This document shows, in pieces, positions 8,601 to 17,146 of a stretch of 20,157 nucleotides of DNA. Under the pieces are notes generated by a model. It did no database searches. It was not told the DNA's origin and worked only from the letters and a program-made list of their open reading frames with translations. The translations under genes and the position numbers were made by a program. Position 1 is the stretch's first letter. Each line of letters opens with the position of its first letter. Origin of the DNA: Albibeggiatoa sp964388965 (GTDB lineage Bacteria; Pseudomonadota; Gammaproteobacteria; Beggiatoales; Beggiatoaceae); contig CAYMCP010000067.1 in NCBI GenBank assembly GCA_964388965.1, positions 1-20,157 of the forward strand. Reading direction: 5' to 3'.

Positions 8601-11422
8601 GTCGCGGTCAAGCGATAATCACCAACTTTATCCGGGTTGAATGTACAAGTAAGTGGCTCAATATCTGATATTAAATTAGTTTGTTGACATGTACCCGCGT
8701 CTACCCATGAACGTTCATATTTCGTTAAATAAGCGTTACCTGCTCCTTTCACTCGTGAGGCTTTGATATCTTCACGCTCAATTTTAACGGTAATATTCGT
8801 ATTTGTGACTGGTTCACCGTACTCGTTCACCACAAGCAGTTGTACATGATTATCTTGTTTCGCAGTAGCAAGCCAACTCTCTTGTTTTGTACCGACAAAT
8901 CTATCTCGACCTACATATTTTGCGGTGCGGGAATTGGCGACATTTTTACCTCTATCATCTTTTACTGCACTTTCTAACATCAATTCACCGTATAAAATGG
9001 AAGTATTTTGTAAGGCAAATTTTGTTTCTAGCTCGCCTTTGTCGTCGAGTTTGGCTGTAGTTTGAAAAATGGTTGAATCGTAATCATCACCACCACTGAC
9101 ATCAAACCAAAAACTTTTAGCAGTAGGATGACTAGAATCTAAACTGCGTGGCTTTAAAATCGCCGTAATACGAGTTTCTGCATTGCTGTAAGGACCGCCT
9201 GAGTGTAGTTTAGCTAACGTATCCACTTTGACCGTATCACCCAATTTGAATAATTTACCCTGAATCTCAGTGCTAACACGGAACGGTGAAGGCGTAAAAT
9301 CACTGACTAAGACTTGCATAGGTTGCCAACTATGATCAGTAAAATCAGCTTTTAAATTAAATACATACCAACCTACAGCCCCAGTTTTTGGAATGGTAAA
9401 TTCACCGTGTAAACTACCAAATTCATTTAATTTCGCCTCTTTGACTTCATGTACCGTTTTACCCATTGGGTCTTCAACGGTCAACGTATATTTTTGCTTA
9501 GGTGCGGTGATAAAGCGTTGATTATTCTGATCACGGACTAAAATTTTATATTGCACCGTATCGCCAACTTTATAAATACCTTGCGCAGTCGTTCCCCAAG
9601 AGTGGATATGTCCATATTTTCCGCGCATATACGGATAAACTGAATAATCTACATCCAATTCATACATAGAAATTTGGTACTGATAATCCAGTGGTAACAA
9701 CGCGCTTTCTTCACCGTGTTCGACTTGAACAAAAAAACGTTTATCAGCTTGATTATATATATACGCATTATCTAATTTGGGATCAAGCTCATTCGTTCCT
9801 TTCAATATTGCAACACCATCTTGATTTGTAATCGCGGTAGTTAGATTTTTATACGGTTCATGCTCTGGCTGGTAACTAGCTAAAAAGACATTAACAGTTG
9901 CATTTGCAACGGGTTTTCCAGTCGCAAATTCCGTTACCCAAACTAACGTATTGTAATGTCCGAGTTTAACTTGCACTTGATACGGTGTCACTTGGCTGAA
10001 AAACCAACGGTCTCCGCCTTCACTATTGCTGGTTTTAGGAATAGTGTGATAATAGCCTTGTACTACGCCAGATTTTCCATCTAATAATTTACGCACATTA
10101 AACGGTGTTTTAATCGTAACATCTTGAATTTTTGGATATGTTAGTTTACTGGTCAGCAATTCAGACCAAGCTTGTTTTTTCAAAATATGATATTTGATTT
10201 CAACTTCATCTAAATTGGTAATAAAAAACGGCAACTCGCTATCTACACCTTGTTCTAGCACGGAATATTGATGCTGCATATCGTGCATTGGTGCGCGGTG
10301 GTCGGTGGCAAATGTTAAATCAATCGCCTCTCTTAATGGTCGTCCGAATTCATCACGAAAGGCGGTTGTTCCCATACTTTTTAGCTTATAAATTTCGTAA
10401 GCTTTTAAATATACGGGTAGCCACACGGTGTACTCTTTATTTTCATGGTTTGACTCATCTAAACGAGAATTACTACTTACATTTTCCCAAGGATCGTAAT
10501 CTTTACGTTCACCTGCCAAATCGGGAATGATGAGTAAATTTTGTTTAACTACTTCGGGAATGACAGGACTAGAAAAGCGTAAACCGATTCGACTGAGAGG
10601 ATTACAACGCTGCGTCCATTTTTCATTAATACCTAGCTGAATATCATTATTATTTAAATCTTCGCATGTAATGCCTAAAAAAGTAAATTCTGGAAAAGTA
10701 TAAAAACTCGTTTCAGCCGCACGTTGTATACCTAGTTCTGTGCCAAATTGTGATTTTAAGCCCGGTTCCACATTTAGGGTAATTTTACTATCTAGTGGCA
10801 ATAAGTATTTTGGATAAACTATCCAAGTTTCTGAAAAACTTATATCTTTTACATTTCCGGTTAATTTCGCTTTAACTGCTACACGGCGACCATCTGGTTT
10901 TTGCATATACAGATGTTTTTCAACAGAGGCTTTGCTCACAGGTTGATTAAAATTAACTTGCAATTCTGGCATACCGGGCGCACGCCATTTATTAAAATAA
11001 CTATAATTTATTTTTGGGCGTTCGGTAATAAATTGATGTGAATAAGCTTTAACCAGTTTTTTACCGTTAGTCGTAATGAATTTAGGTTCAACCAAAATGT
11101 AGTAGCGCGTAGCATGAGTCAGTTTATCCTTTTCACTCAATTCGCAGGCAAGACTACTGGTATTTATCCATCGCCATTGACAATTTAATTTTGGTGTAAT
11201 TTTAATAGGTACTTCATTAGCATCACGTTTCATTTTACCTAATGCAACAACAGGTTGATTAAAAGTGAACACCACTTGTCTAGCGGGATAGACATCTTTA
11301 CCATCTGGCGTAACCCGCGACAATTCTAGCGGTTTGTCTTGATTGAACGTGGCGGAATCATAAGCTGCTTGCACGGGTAAATGCAGTAGCAACAAAAGTA
11401 GAAAGCTTATCCTTAATATCAT
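5684..11422 (-). CDS. Bacterial alpha-2-macroglobulin, thioester type, secreted
   Basis: This is a very large protein (1912 residues) of the bacterial alpha-2-macroglobulin family, periplasmic or surface proteins thought to trap invading proteases. It starts with a clear signal peptide (MILRISFLLLLLLHLPVQA, likely cut after residue 19); there is no lipobox, so it should be soluble rather than anchored. An Ig-like domain is at about 30-115, macroglobulin-type domains run from about 480, and an MG2-like region with the GIYKVGDTVQYKILVRD motif lies at about 600-690. A glycine-rich loop near 1168-1180 precedes the conserved WNPSLPVDKEGKTQIQFNVP segment. The thioester motif CWEQ is at residues 1403-1406 (YPYACWEQ), inside an alpha-helical domain to about 1700, followed by a C-terminal domain of the usual type. 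GGGAG-like bases lie about nine bases before ATG 11422. The family is often paired with pbpC (penicillin-binding protein 1C), but none is present here. Confidence 0.93.
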   Translation of the reverse strand: MILRISFLLLLLLHLPVQAAYDSATFNQDKPLELSRVTPDGKDVYPARQVVFTFNQPVVALGKMKRDANEVPIKITPKLNCQWRWINTSSLACELSEKDKLTHATRYYILVEPKFITTNGKKLVKAYSHQFITERPKINYSYFNKWRAPGMPELQVNFNQPVSKASVEKHLYMQKPDGRRVAVKAKLTGNVKDISFSETWIVYPKYLLPLDSKITLNVEPGLKSQFGTELGIQRAAETSFYTFPEFTFLGITCEDLNNNDIQLGINEKWTQRCNPLSRIGLRFSSPVIPEVVKQNLLIIPDLAGERKDYDPWENVSSNSRLDESNHENKEYTVWLPVYLKAYEIYKLKSMGTTAFRDEFGRPLREAIDLTFATDHRAPMHDMQHQYSVLEQGVDSELPFFITNLDEVEIKYHILKKQAWSELLTSKLTYPKIQDVTIKTPFNVRKLLDGKSGVVQGYYHTIPKTSNSEGGDRWFFSQVTPYQVQVKLGHYNTLVWVTEFATGKPVANATVNVFLASYQPEHEPYKNLTTAITNQDGVAILKGTNELDPKLDNAYIYNQADKRFFVQVEHGEESALLPLDYQYQISMYELDVDYSVYPYMRGKYGHIHSWGTTAQGIYKVGDTVQYKILVRDQNNQRFITAPKQKYTLTVEDPMGKTVHEVKEAKLNEFGSLHGEFTIPKTGAVGWYVFNLKADFTDHSWQPMQVLVSDFTPSPFRVSTEIQGKLFKLGDTVKVDTLAKLHSGGPYSNAETRITAILKPRSLDSSHPTAKSFWFDVSGGDDYDSTIFQTTAKLDDKGELETKFALQNTSILYGELMLESAVKDDRGKNVANSRTAKYVGRDRFVGTKQESWLATAKQDNHVQLLVVNEYGEPVTNTNITVKIEREDIKASRVKGAGNAYLTKYERSWVDAGTCQQTNLISDIEPLTCTFNPDKVGDYRLTATIEDTQGRAHHTTENIWVVGSGMAMWAMPEGNGLHIAPQQTSYKVGETARYLIKNPYPKAQALITVERYGILDSWTQTLTNSAEVIEIPIKPDYVPGFFVSVTLFSPRVDKPLGDGQVDLGKPTYRMGYVRTMVNEPYKKLLVDIKTNKKTYRPREQVTIDLQVKPLNDEVKQPVELAVAVLDESVFDLVQGGKAYFDPYEGFYNLDDLDMANFSLLTRLVGRQKFEKKGANAGGDGGMGLSMRSVFKYVGYWNPSLPVDKEGKTQIQFNVPDNLTGWRVLAIAVTPEDKMGLSDANFKVNQPIELRPIMPNQVLEGDNFDAGFSLMNRTDKTRQVSVNIQATGMIETGRQAFTQIISAEPYQRYKLWMPLKTKGDGKIHFVASAKDGEEQDSLEHHLEIHPRRAMDSQATYGTSVANKITEQVAIPQDIYPNVGNLSVTLSPTVIGGVSGAFNYMRDYPYACWEQKLTKGVMASHFNQLRDYISGVTWEESATLPQTTLQLATDFQAPNGGMTYFIPTDNRVNPYLSAYTALAFNWMRERGLPVDSKVENKLHDYLSGYLRKDSSPEYYSISMSSTVRAVALAALAKQQKVTRVDVKRYREHIDNMSLFGKAMYLQATLQVPRVQRIQEEVINKILSHANQTSGRVSFVENLDSNYKHLLSSSLRTECAILSALLQYDEVSKSKTNIGDMPFKLVHQITQSRKNKGHWENTQENMFCMNALIDYARIYEKEAVDMAVTSWFDSEQLGHIEFDDVKNPAETFVHAMTSNDVGRKVAVKLEKEGTGRMYYNLRLQYAPLDEKAEAVNAGISVQREYHVERDGKWILLQSPMQIKAGELVRVDLYLSLPAARYYVVVNDSVPGGLEPVNRDLATASVVDADKAGGKYAGGSLWFTRGDWSGYNVSFWSFYHKELRHHAAIFYADYLSVGNYHLSYTAQAITAGEFSVMSAHAEEMYEPEIYGKSEPAKLIITRE

Positions 11423-11605
11423 AATTTTGAACTCCCAGTTTGGTATTTTCGGTTAAATGATAATTGTTTATTTTGACAATAGTATGCACTTTTTTTACCA
11501 GTGGGTTAAGGATTTTTGTGAATTGATTTTACCTAACTAAATCTGAGTTCAGCGTGATGATGATGGTAACATTTTAATTATTTTGGAATAAATAGAGGGG
11601 GTAAC

Positions 11606-11680
11606 ATGAGCGCAGTGCCACACACCTTTTGGAATTTGGTGGATGACAGCACTACGCAAAATATGATAATCGTTATTTGA
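11606..11680 (+). CDS. Possible 24-residue small ORF with strong ribosome-binding site
   Basis: ATG 11606 follows AGAGGGGG with only a few bases between, an unusually strong ribosome-binding site for an intergenic region. The frame ends at TGA 11678-11680 and encodes MSAVPHTFWNLVDD followed by STTQNMIIVI. It overlaps the last eight bases of rpoS on the other strand and contains the inverted repeat 11610-11657. I do not recognise the peptide. It could be chance. Confidence 0.25.
   Translation: MSAVPHTFWNLVDDSTTQNMIIVI
11610..11657. terminator. Inverted repeat downstream of rpoS
   Basis: GCGCAGTGC (11610-11618) pairs with GCACTACGC (11649-11657) with one wobble pair, and CACC/GGTG inside extends the stem. 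It lies just past the rpoS stop. On the rpoS strand it would form a long hairpin, but no T run follows, so it is either a weak terminator or an RNA stability element. Confidence 0.35.
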
Positions 11681-12611
11681 ATAAAGAATCTACAGAGAAT
11701 CCTTCTTGTTCTAAAATTTCCCGTAATCGGTGTAGTGCTTCTATTTGAATTTGTCGAACTCGTTCCCGCGTGATACCAACTTCAGCACCAACCTGTTCTA
11801 ACGTCGCGCTTTCATTGCCATCTAAACCAAAACGCCGTTCAACAACCATACGTTGTTTTTTGTTTAGCCGCGACAACCACAAATCAAGGTGTTGCACAAT
11901 ATCTGCGTCTTGCAACAAAGTTGAGGGATCAGGATTTTGTTCGTCTGGAATCGTATCTAATAGCGATTTTTCTGAATCTCCCCCACGCGGCGTATCTACC
12001 GAAGTCACTCGTTCGTTTAATCCTAACATCCGTTTTACTTCGTCAATCGGTTTATCCAAATGCTGGGCAACGTCTTCCGGCGTAGGTTCCCGATCCAAAA
12101 TTTGTGATAATTCACGCGCGGCTCGAATATAAATATTGATTTCCTTAATCACATGAATCGGCAAACGAATAGTACGAGTTTGATTCATGATCGCACGATC
12201 AATTGTTTGCTTAATCCACCATGTTGCATAAGTTGAAAATCTAAAACCTTTTTCTGGATCAAATTTCTCAACTGCGCGAATTAAACCAATATTGCCCTCT
12301 TCAATCAAATCTAACAATGCAAGTCCGCGATTCATATAACGCCGTGCAATTTTAACGACTAAACGCAAATTGGCTTCAATCATTTTACTGCGCGCTGCCA
12401 TATCTCCTTTGCGTGCCAATCGCCCGTACATGATTTCTTCTTCAGGCGTTAACAAAGGTGTAAAACCAATTTCATTTAAATAAATCCGAGTTGCATCGCG
12501 TTCAGCTTCAACTATACCATTGATGTGGTGAGTTAAAGATTCTACTTCTTCTGGATTTTCTTCAACCGTATCAACACTATCTATGTCTTCGGTTAAGTTC
12601 CCACTTTCCAT
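11673..12611 (-). CDS. rpoS: RNA polymerase sigma factor RpoS (sigma-38)
   Basis: This is the general stress and stationary-phase sigma factor. The 312-residue product has region 1.2 (DATRIYLNEIGFTPLLTPEEE, about 39-59), regions 2.1-2.4 with LALLDLIEEGNIGLIRAVEKFD and GFRFSTYATWWIKQTIDRAI (about 97-140), and region 3 with LDREPTPEDVAQHLDKP. The RpoS-typical LNERVTSVDTPRGGDSEKSLLDTI (about 198-221) and the helix-turn-helix of region 4.2 (TLEQVGAEVGITRERVRQIQ, about 270-289) follow. The frame is open to a GTG at 12620, but ATG 12611 is preferred because AGAGG sits eight bases before it and overlaps that GTG. The gene lies 36 bases after the NlpD-like gene, the classical nlpD-rpoS order, so in other gammaproteobacteria its main promoter lies inside the upstream gene. 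Confidence 0.96.
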   Translation of the reverse strand: MESGNLTEDIDSVDTVEENPEEVESLTHHINGIVEAERDATRIYLNEIGFTPLLTPEEEIMYGRLARKGDMAARSKMIEANLRLVVKIARRYMNRGLALLDLIEEGNIGLIRAVEKFDPEKGFRFSTYATWWIKQTIDRAIMNQTRTIRLPIHVIKEINIYIRAARELSQILDREPTPEDVAQHLDKPIDEVKRMLGLNERVTSVDTPRGGDSEKSLLDTIPDEQNPDPSTLLQDADIVQHLDLWLSRLNKKQRMVVERRFGLDGNESATLEQVGAEVGITRERVRQIQIEALHRLREILEQEGFSVDSLFK

Positions 12612-12647
12612 ACTACCCACCTCTAAAAATAAGCTTAATTTATCTAT

Positions 12648-13289
12648 CTATTTGGGCAAATAAATCAAAGGTTCAACTGCTTTGTTGTAGCAACGGATTT
12701 CAAAGTAGACTGCCGGTCGTTGCCGTGTATCTAATCCCATTTCAGCAATTTTTTGACCAGCTTGTACGCCTTGCCCTTTGCGCACTCGTAAATGTTGATT
12801 ATAGCCATATATACTTAATAAATTTTTGTGATGCTGAATAATAATAAGTTTTTTATAGCCTTTCAGCACTTCACTAAATATAACCGTTCCTGCGGCGGCG
12901 GCTCTTATATCCTGCCCCAATTGACCAAATATGTTAATTCCAGAACTTTTGCCCGTTTGTGAAATAGCACGTTCCACTCTACCGTGCGTTGGCCACAACC
13001 AATCTGGCATCGGATCACAATTATTTCGTCTAAATGCCATTTTTTGATACATGCGCGTGTATAGTGGAATGTATAAAATTTGATTAACGTAAAGGCTGTA
13101 CGGTGGACGTAAACGATTTAACCGGGCGATACCGTGCTGTTCAATACCAAAACGATTGGCAAGCAATGGTAAAGTATCACCCTGTTGCACACGATAAATC
13201 ATGTATGTTGGTTGTTGCAAAGAAGATTGAGTTGAAAGAATAGGCGTACAAGCCGACAGTAATACAATTAGCAAAATGAATCGAATCAC
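12648..13289 (-). CDS. nlpD: NlpD-like lipoprotein, LysM plus degenerate LytM (amidase activator)
   Basis: NlpD activates the peptidoglycan amidase AmiC at the division septum. The 213-residue product starts at GTG 13289 with a lipoprotein signal (VLLSAC, lipidated Cys at residue 14, followed by T). A LysM peptidoglycan-binding domain spans about residues 29-76 (YRVQQGDTLPLLANRFGI). A LytM/peptidase M23 domain spans about 98-213 (WPTHGRVERA, AAAAGTVIFSE, KGQGVQAGQKIAEMG). The zinc-binding His and Asp of active M23 enzymes are absent: the first site reads GINIFGQLGQDI and the last AVYFEIR instead of HLHFE. This is as expected for an activator rather than an enzyme. It is shorter than Escherichia coli NlpD because the linker between the domains is short. 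It starts 19 bases after the kinase stop. Confidence 0.92.
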   Translation of the reverse strand: MIRFILLIVLLSACTPILSTQSSLQQPTYMIYRVQQGDTLPLLANRFGIEQHGIARLNRLRPPYSLYVNQILYIPLYTRMYQKMAFRRNNCDPMPDWLWPTHGRVERAISQTGKSSGINIFGQLGQDIRAAAAGTVIFSEVLKGYKKLIIIQHHKNLLSIYGYNQHLRVRKGQGVQAGQKIAEMGLDTRQRPAVYFEIRCYNKAVEPLIYLPK

Positions 13290-13308
13290 GGCTATTTACT
13301 CAAAATAA

Positions 13309-16300
13309 TTACTTTTGTTTTTCCATTTCTAGGGCTTGTTTTAATCGTTCTATCAAACTCTGCATGTACGACATAGATACTGAAATTGCAGACAAATTGT
13401 TTTCCTTTGCTTGCTTTTCAATCAATTTACATAATTCCACTATCTGCAATGCACCCAAATTAGCACTACCGCCCTTAAATTTATGCGCTGCCAAATAAAT
13501 AGATTCAGCATCACCATTACTAATAGCTGTTTCCAATTCCGCAGTATAATTTGGCAACTCGCCCAAATATAAATCAATTAACCAATCAATACCACGTCCT
13601 TTCATTTCCTGACGCAAAACATTCAAATTTTTGCTATCAATGGCTGGAAACGTAATAATTTCCTGTAACTTATTGCTTTTAATACTTATACTATTTTTGT
13701 TAGTATTATTATCTTGAATAGGCTTGTCCATTATTTCAGACTCCAGTTGTTCACCTTCTAACCAACGCAAAATAATTTGACGTAATGCTTTAGAAGTAAT
13801 TGGTTTGCTAATGTAGTCATCCATTCCGCAGGCAAGACAACGTTCTCTATCACCTTGCATGGCATTGGCTGTTAATGCAACAATTATAATTTTTTTAAAA
13901 TCAGCAGCTTGATCCGCTTCCCAAATTCTAACTTTTTGAGTTGCAATAAAACCATCCATTTCTGGCATGTGACAATCCATAAAAATCAAATCAAAGTTGC
14001 CCGCCATTCGTTGGCTAACGGCTTCTATCCCATTGTCAACGACTGTGACCTCACAACCCAAATTTTTCAACATGTCAATCGCAACTTCTTGATTAATAAA
14101 ATTATCCTCTGCAAGTAATATTTTCCAACGTTGATTAAATACAGGTTTAGGTTCGGGTAATGAATCTTCATCCATCATTTCTTGTGTATCTGGAGACATG
14201 GCACGTAACAGACATTCGAGTAATTTTTTTTGTGAGACGGGTTTATATAAGCGACTTGCTAATAATTTTTTAATCTCTGGATTATCCATTGGCTGGTGCA
14301 CTGAGGTAAGCATAACAAGCGGCAATCGTTTAATCGAATCATCTAATTTAATGCGCTGTGCTAGACTCGCTCCATCCATTTGCGGCATCATGAAATCAAT
14401 AATCACTAAATCATATAGTTGCTCTGCTTTAAGTGCTTGATAAATTTTATTTAAACCTTCTTGGGCGTTGCTTGCCACATCGGGAATGAGTCCCCAATTT
14501 TTAGTTTGTGAATATAAAATTTCACAATTAGTTGAATTGTCATCAATAATCAAAACCCGCCGACCTTTTAGGATGCTTATATCGGGTAATTTTTTTAATA
14601 CTTGTCGAGTTGATTTGTGCAAATTAATATCAAACCAAAAACTACTACCTTGATTAGGCTGACTATTTACACCGATTTTACCTCGCATCATATCTATCAG
14701 ACGCTGACAAATCATTAAACCTAAACCCGTCCCACCGTATTGACGTGTTGTTGAACTATCCAGTTGAGAAAATGGTTGAAATAAACGCATTCTATCATCA
14801 TGGCTGATACCAATACCTGTGTCACGAATTTCAAAATGTAATTGTAAATCATGCTCATCCTCGTCCACAACCGAAGCGGATAAGACAATTTCACCTTGTT
14901 CGGTAAATTTGATTGCATTACCCAATAAATTAGTAATAACTTGTCGTAATCGCCCCGGATCGCCGATGACTAAATGCGGCAAAAGTGGTGGAAAACGGCA
15001 CGCCATTTCTAAACCTTTTTGATTAGCGGGTGGAGTAAAAAGCTCAACAATTTCCTCTAGTAGAGCAGACAAATCGAATTCAATCATTTCTAATTTTAAT
15101 TTACCCGCTTCGATTTTGGCAAAATCCAATACATCATTAATGACCGTCAATAATGCTTCGCCAGAACTACGAATTAAGTTAACGTAATGACGTTGTTGTG
15201 TATTGATTTTAGTATCAAGCAATAATTCTGCAATACCCATAATGCCGTTCATAGGTGTACGAATTTCATGACTCATTGTAGCTAAAAATTCACTTTTTGA
15301 ACGATTAGCAGCCTCAGCACTATCTTTTGCCTCTTGCAAAGCTTGTTCAGTTTCTTTACGCAAACTAATGTCGCGTATAAACATAAAAATGAAATTTTGC
15401 TTTTTGAAATGTATTAAGTTCGCACTAATCTGCACATCTATCGACTTATGTTTAAAAAAATGGCGCAATTTAGATTCAAAGGTAACTTTTCCCTGTTTTT
15501 TTAAAATTCCTAACCATTCATGTATTGCTTCATGCTTATCGGGTACGATTAAATTTAGTAAAGACATTTTCAATAAAACACGCTCTTCATAACCTAATAG
15601 TTGACAAAAGGCAGGATTAACTTCTTGTAATTGTAATTCTATATTAATCTTACAAAAACCATCTGAAATATTTTGGATCATCTCACGATTGAGTTGTAAT
15701 TGCTCTTTTAATGCCTCTTGTGCAATATTACGTTGACGTTCTACTTGTTTGCGTTGCGAGATGTTGTTGACAATAGTTAATTTATAACGCTGTCCATTGG
15801 GAAGTTGCACCACACAAGCGTTGACTTCAACATCAATCAAAAAACCTGTTTTGTGTACCACACGCCATTCTGTGGGCAATTCGCGTGAACCCTCTTCAAT
15901 ACATTTGGTATACAATTTATCAGCATAATCGCGTTGTTGCGGTTGGACGACAATGGTGAAATGCTCTTCAAGTAGTTCTTCAGGGCTGTACCCATAAATT
16001 TGGCAGTAAGAAGAATTGACTTGTACAAAGCGACCATTTTCATCAGTAACGCAAATGCCAGTCGGCACTTCATTAAAAAAAACAGATAGAAAATTTTGAC
16101 TAGTTTGGAGTTGTGAAGAAATATCAACGACTTCTTCGGAGGGTTTGTAAGCGGAAATATCACTAGCAACGGCATAGTACAAGTTTGGTTCAAGATAGTG
16201 TTTACACCATGTTTGAGGTGCTACGTTAATTGTCCATAGTAACCAGCGATATGTGCCATCTGCTTGTTTACAACGGTTTTCAATTTGAATATTAGGTTTA

Positions 16301-16497
16301 GAACTTAAGTGTGATAGTTGTTTGATTGTTAATGCGTGATCTTCACGATAAATAAAGTGAAATAAATTAGTTTCTAAAATTCGTTGTCGTGGAAACCCTA
16401 GCAAGCGTGCCATAGTGGTATTGATTTCAATTAATTTGCCTTGAGGTGTTAATAAACATTGCAATGTTGGCGCAAGTTCAAAAAATTCCTTATCCAT
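13309..16497 (-). CDS. Soluble hybrid histidine kinase with three PAS, two REC and an Hpt domain
   Basis: This is a multi-step phosphorelay sensor of 1062 residues. Three PAS domains come first, at about 5-115, 130-255 and 265-385. They are followed by the HisKA dimerisation domain with phospho-accepting His 410 (SHEIRTPMNG) and a HATPase with N box (NLLGNAIKF), G1 (DTGIGI) and G2 (GGTGLGL). A first receiver domain has DD near 652 and Asp 701 (IIDFMMPQMDG), and a second has ED near 797 and Asp 841 (FMDCHMPEMDG). The C-terminal Hpt domain has His 1005 (AAHKFKGGSAN). No membrane segments are visible, so it probably senses a cytoplasmic signal through its PAS domains; the ligand is unknown. The domain order after the sensor part is that of BarA/ArcB-type kinases. 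ATG 16497 with TTGGA upstream is preferred over the in-frame TTG at 16509. The next gene, nlpD, starts 19 bases later, so a common transcript with nlpD-rpoS is likely. No separate response regulator is adjacent. Confidence 0.93.
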   Translation of the reverse strand: MDKEFFELAPTLQCLLTPQGKLIEINTTMARLLGFPRQRILETNLFHFIYREDHALTIKQLSHLSSKPNIQIENRCKQADGTYRWLLWTINVAPQTWCKHYLEPNLYYAVASDISAYKPSEEVVDISSQLQTSQNFLSVFFNEVPTGICVTDENGRFVQVNSSYCQIYGYSPEELLEEHFTIVVQPQQRDYADKLYTKCIEEGSRELPTEWRVVHKTGFLIDVEVNACVVQLPNGQRYKLTIVNNISQRKQVERQRNIAQEALKEQLQLNREMIQNISDGFCKINIELQLQEVNPAFCQLLGYEERVLLKMSLLNLIVPDKHEAIHEWLGILKKQGKVTFESKLRHFFKHKSIDVQISANLIHFKKQNFIFMFIRDISLRKETEQALQEAKDSAEAANRSKSEFLATMSHEIRTPMNGIMGIAELLLDTKINTQQRHYVNLIRSSGEALLTVINDVLDFAKIEAGKLKLEMIEFDLSALLEEIVELFTPPANQKGLEMACRFPPLLPHLVIGDPGRLRQVITNLLGNAIKFTEQGEIVLSASVVDEDEHDLQLHFEIRDTGIGISHDDRMRLFQPFSQLDSSTTRQYGGTGLGLMICQRLIDMMRGKIGVNSQPNQGSSFWFDINLHKSTRQVLKKLPDISILKGRRVLIIDDNSTNCEILYSQTKNWGLIPDVASNAQEGLNKIYQALKAEQLYDLVIIDFMMPQMDGASLAQRIKLDDSIKRLPLVMLTSVHQPMDNPEIKKLLASRLYKPVSQKKLLECLLRAMSPDTQEMMDEDSLPEPKPVFNQRWKILLAEDNFINQEVAIDMLKNLGCEVTVVDNGIEAVSQRMAGNFDLIFMDCHMPEMDGFIATQKVRIWEADQAADFKKIIIVALTANAMQGDRERCLACGMDDYISKPITSKALRQIILRWLEGEQLESEIMDKPIQDNNTNKNSISIKSNKLQEIITFPAIDSKNLNVLRQEMKGRGIDWLIDLYLGELPNYTAELETAISNGDAESIYLAAHKFKGGSANLGALQIVELCKLIEKQAKENNLSAISVSMSYMQSLIERLKQALEMEKQK

Positions 16498-16509
16498 GCA
16501 GGTATCCAA

Positions 16510-17059
16510 TTTTGGTGGAAATCTTAATAAAATTAACGTCCTGAAATATATTAACTATTGATAATAATGTAAAAATAGTGTAGTTGAATGATTTAGTATA
16601 ACGAGTTTTGTGCACTAGCACTTTTATTTACACCATTATTTGAGTAGTTTACATAAAATCTTGCAAAACAGGATAGTTAATCTTTTCAGAAAGCTAAATT
16701 TAGTCATTTCTAAGGTTGAACCGCTGTTTAAGCATAATCTTCGTCGGGGGAGAGAAAATTGAATTTGCGCCGCACGAAGCACAACGCTACAAAGTATGAT
16801 GTGATATTGATTCGATTCAATCTACAGTTATTTTTATCAAAATACACCGTTATGCAAAGTTTTTGTATAATACCATATCTTTTGCTATATTTTGCTTTAT
16901 GGATTGCGTTGCTTTGGAAATTTATTTCAGATTTTTAACGAAAGCATGTGTTTTTAATATGTTAGTTAGACGCAAATTGTTTTTTATAACTTATTGAATA
17001 ACTAATATTTTTAAAATTCACAAGTAAAATTGTCTTACTACAAGTGAAGTTATTTTCAG
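16510..17059. other. Gene-poor AT-rich spacer
   Basis: About 550 bases lie between the divergent kinase and DUF697 genes. I see no convincing gene, tRNA or IS. The only open stretch of note is a 28-codon hydrophobic frame from ATG 16853 (MQSFCIIPYLLLYFALWIAL and a short tail) without a ribosome-binding site. TATACT on the - strand at 16595-16600 could be a -10 element for the kinase gene, but no good -35 accompanies it. Confidence 0.4.
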
Positions 17060-17089
17060 TTGCCAGTAGTCTAGTAGATGTGATATAAA
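17060..17089 (+). promoter_or_regulatory. Candidate sigma-70 promoter of the DUF697 gene
   Basis: TTGCCA (17060-17065) and TATAAA (17084-17089) are separated by 18 bases. They lie about 57 bases before the start codon of the next gene. A second -10-like TATACT follows a few bases later. Confidence 0.45.
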
Positions 17090-17146
17090 TTATACTCCAA
17101 GTCACTAGTGTTAACTATTTACCAACAATTTAAAAGGAGAACCTAA

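Noticed and set aside
10288..10530. 80-codon + strand frame inside the alpha-2-macroglobulin gene
   Set aside because: It is antisense to a clearly coding region with conserved domains and has no ribosome-binding site; other long antisense frames in the kinase and rpoS genes were rejected likewise.
16853..16939. 28-codon hydrophobic frame as a small membrane protein
   Set aside because: AT-rich DNA gives hydrophobic frames by chance, and no ribosome-binding site precedes ATG 16853.
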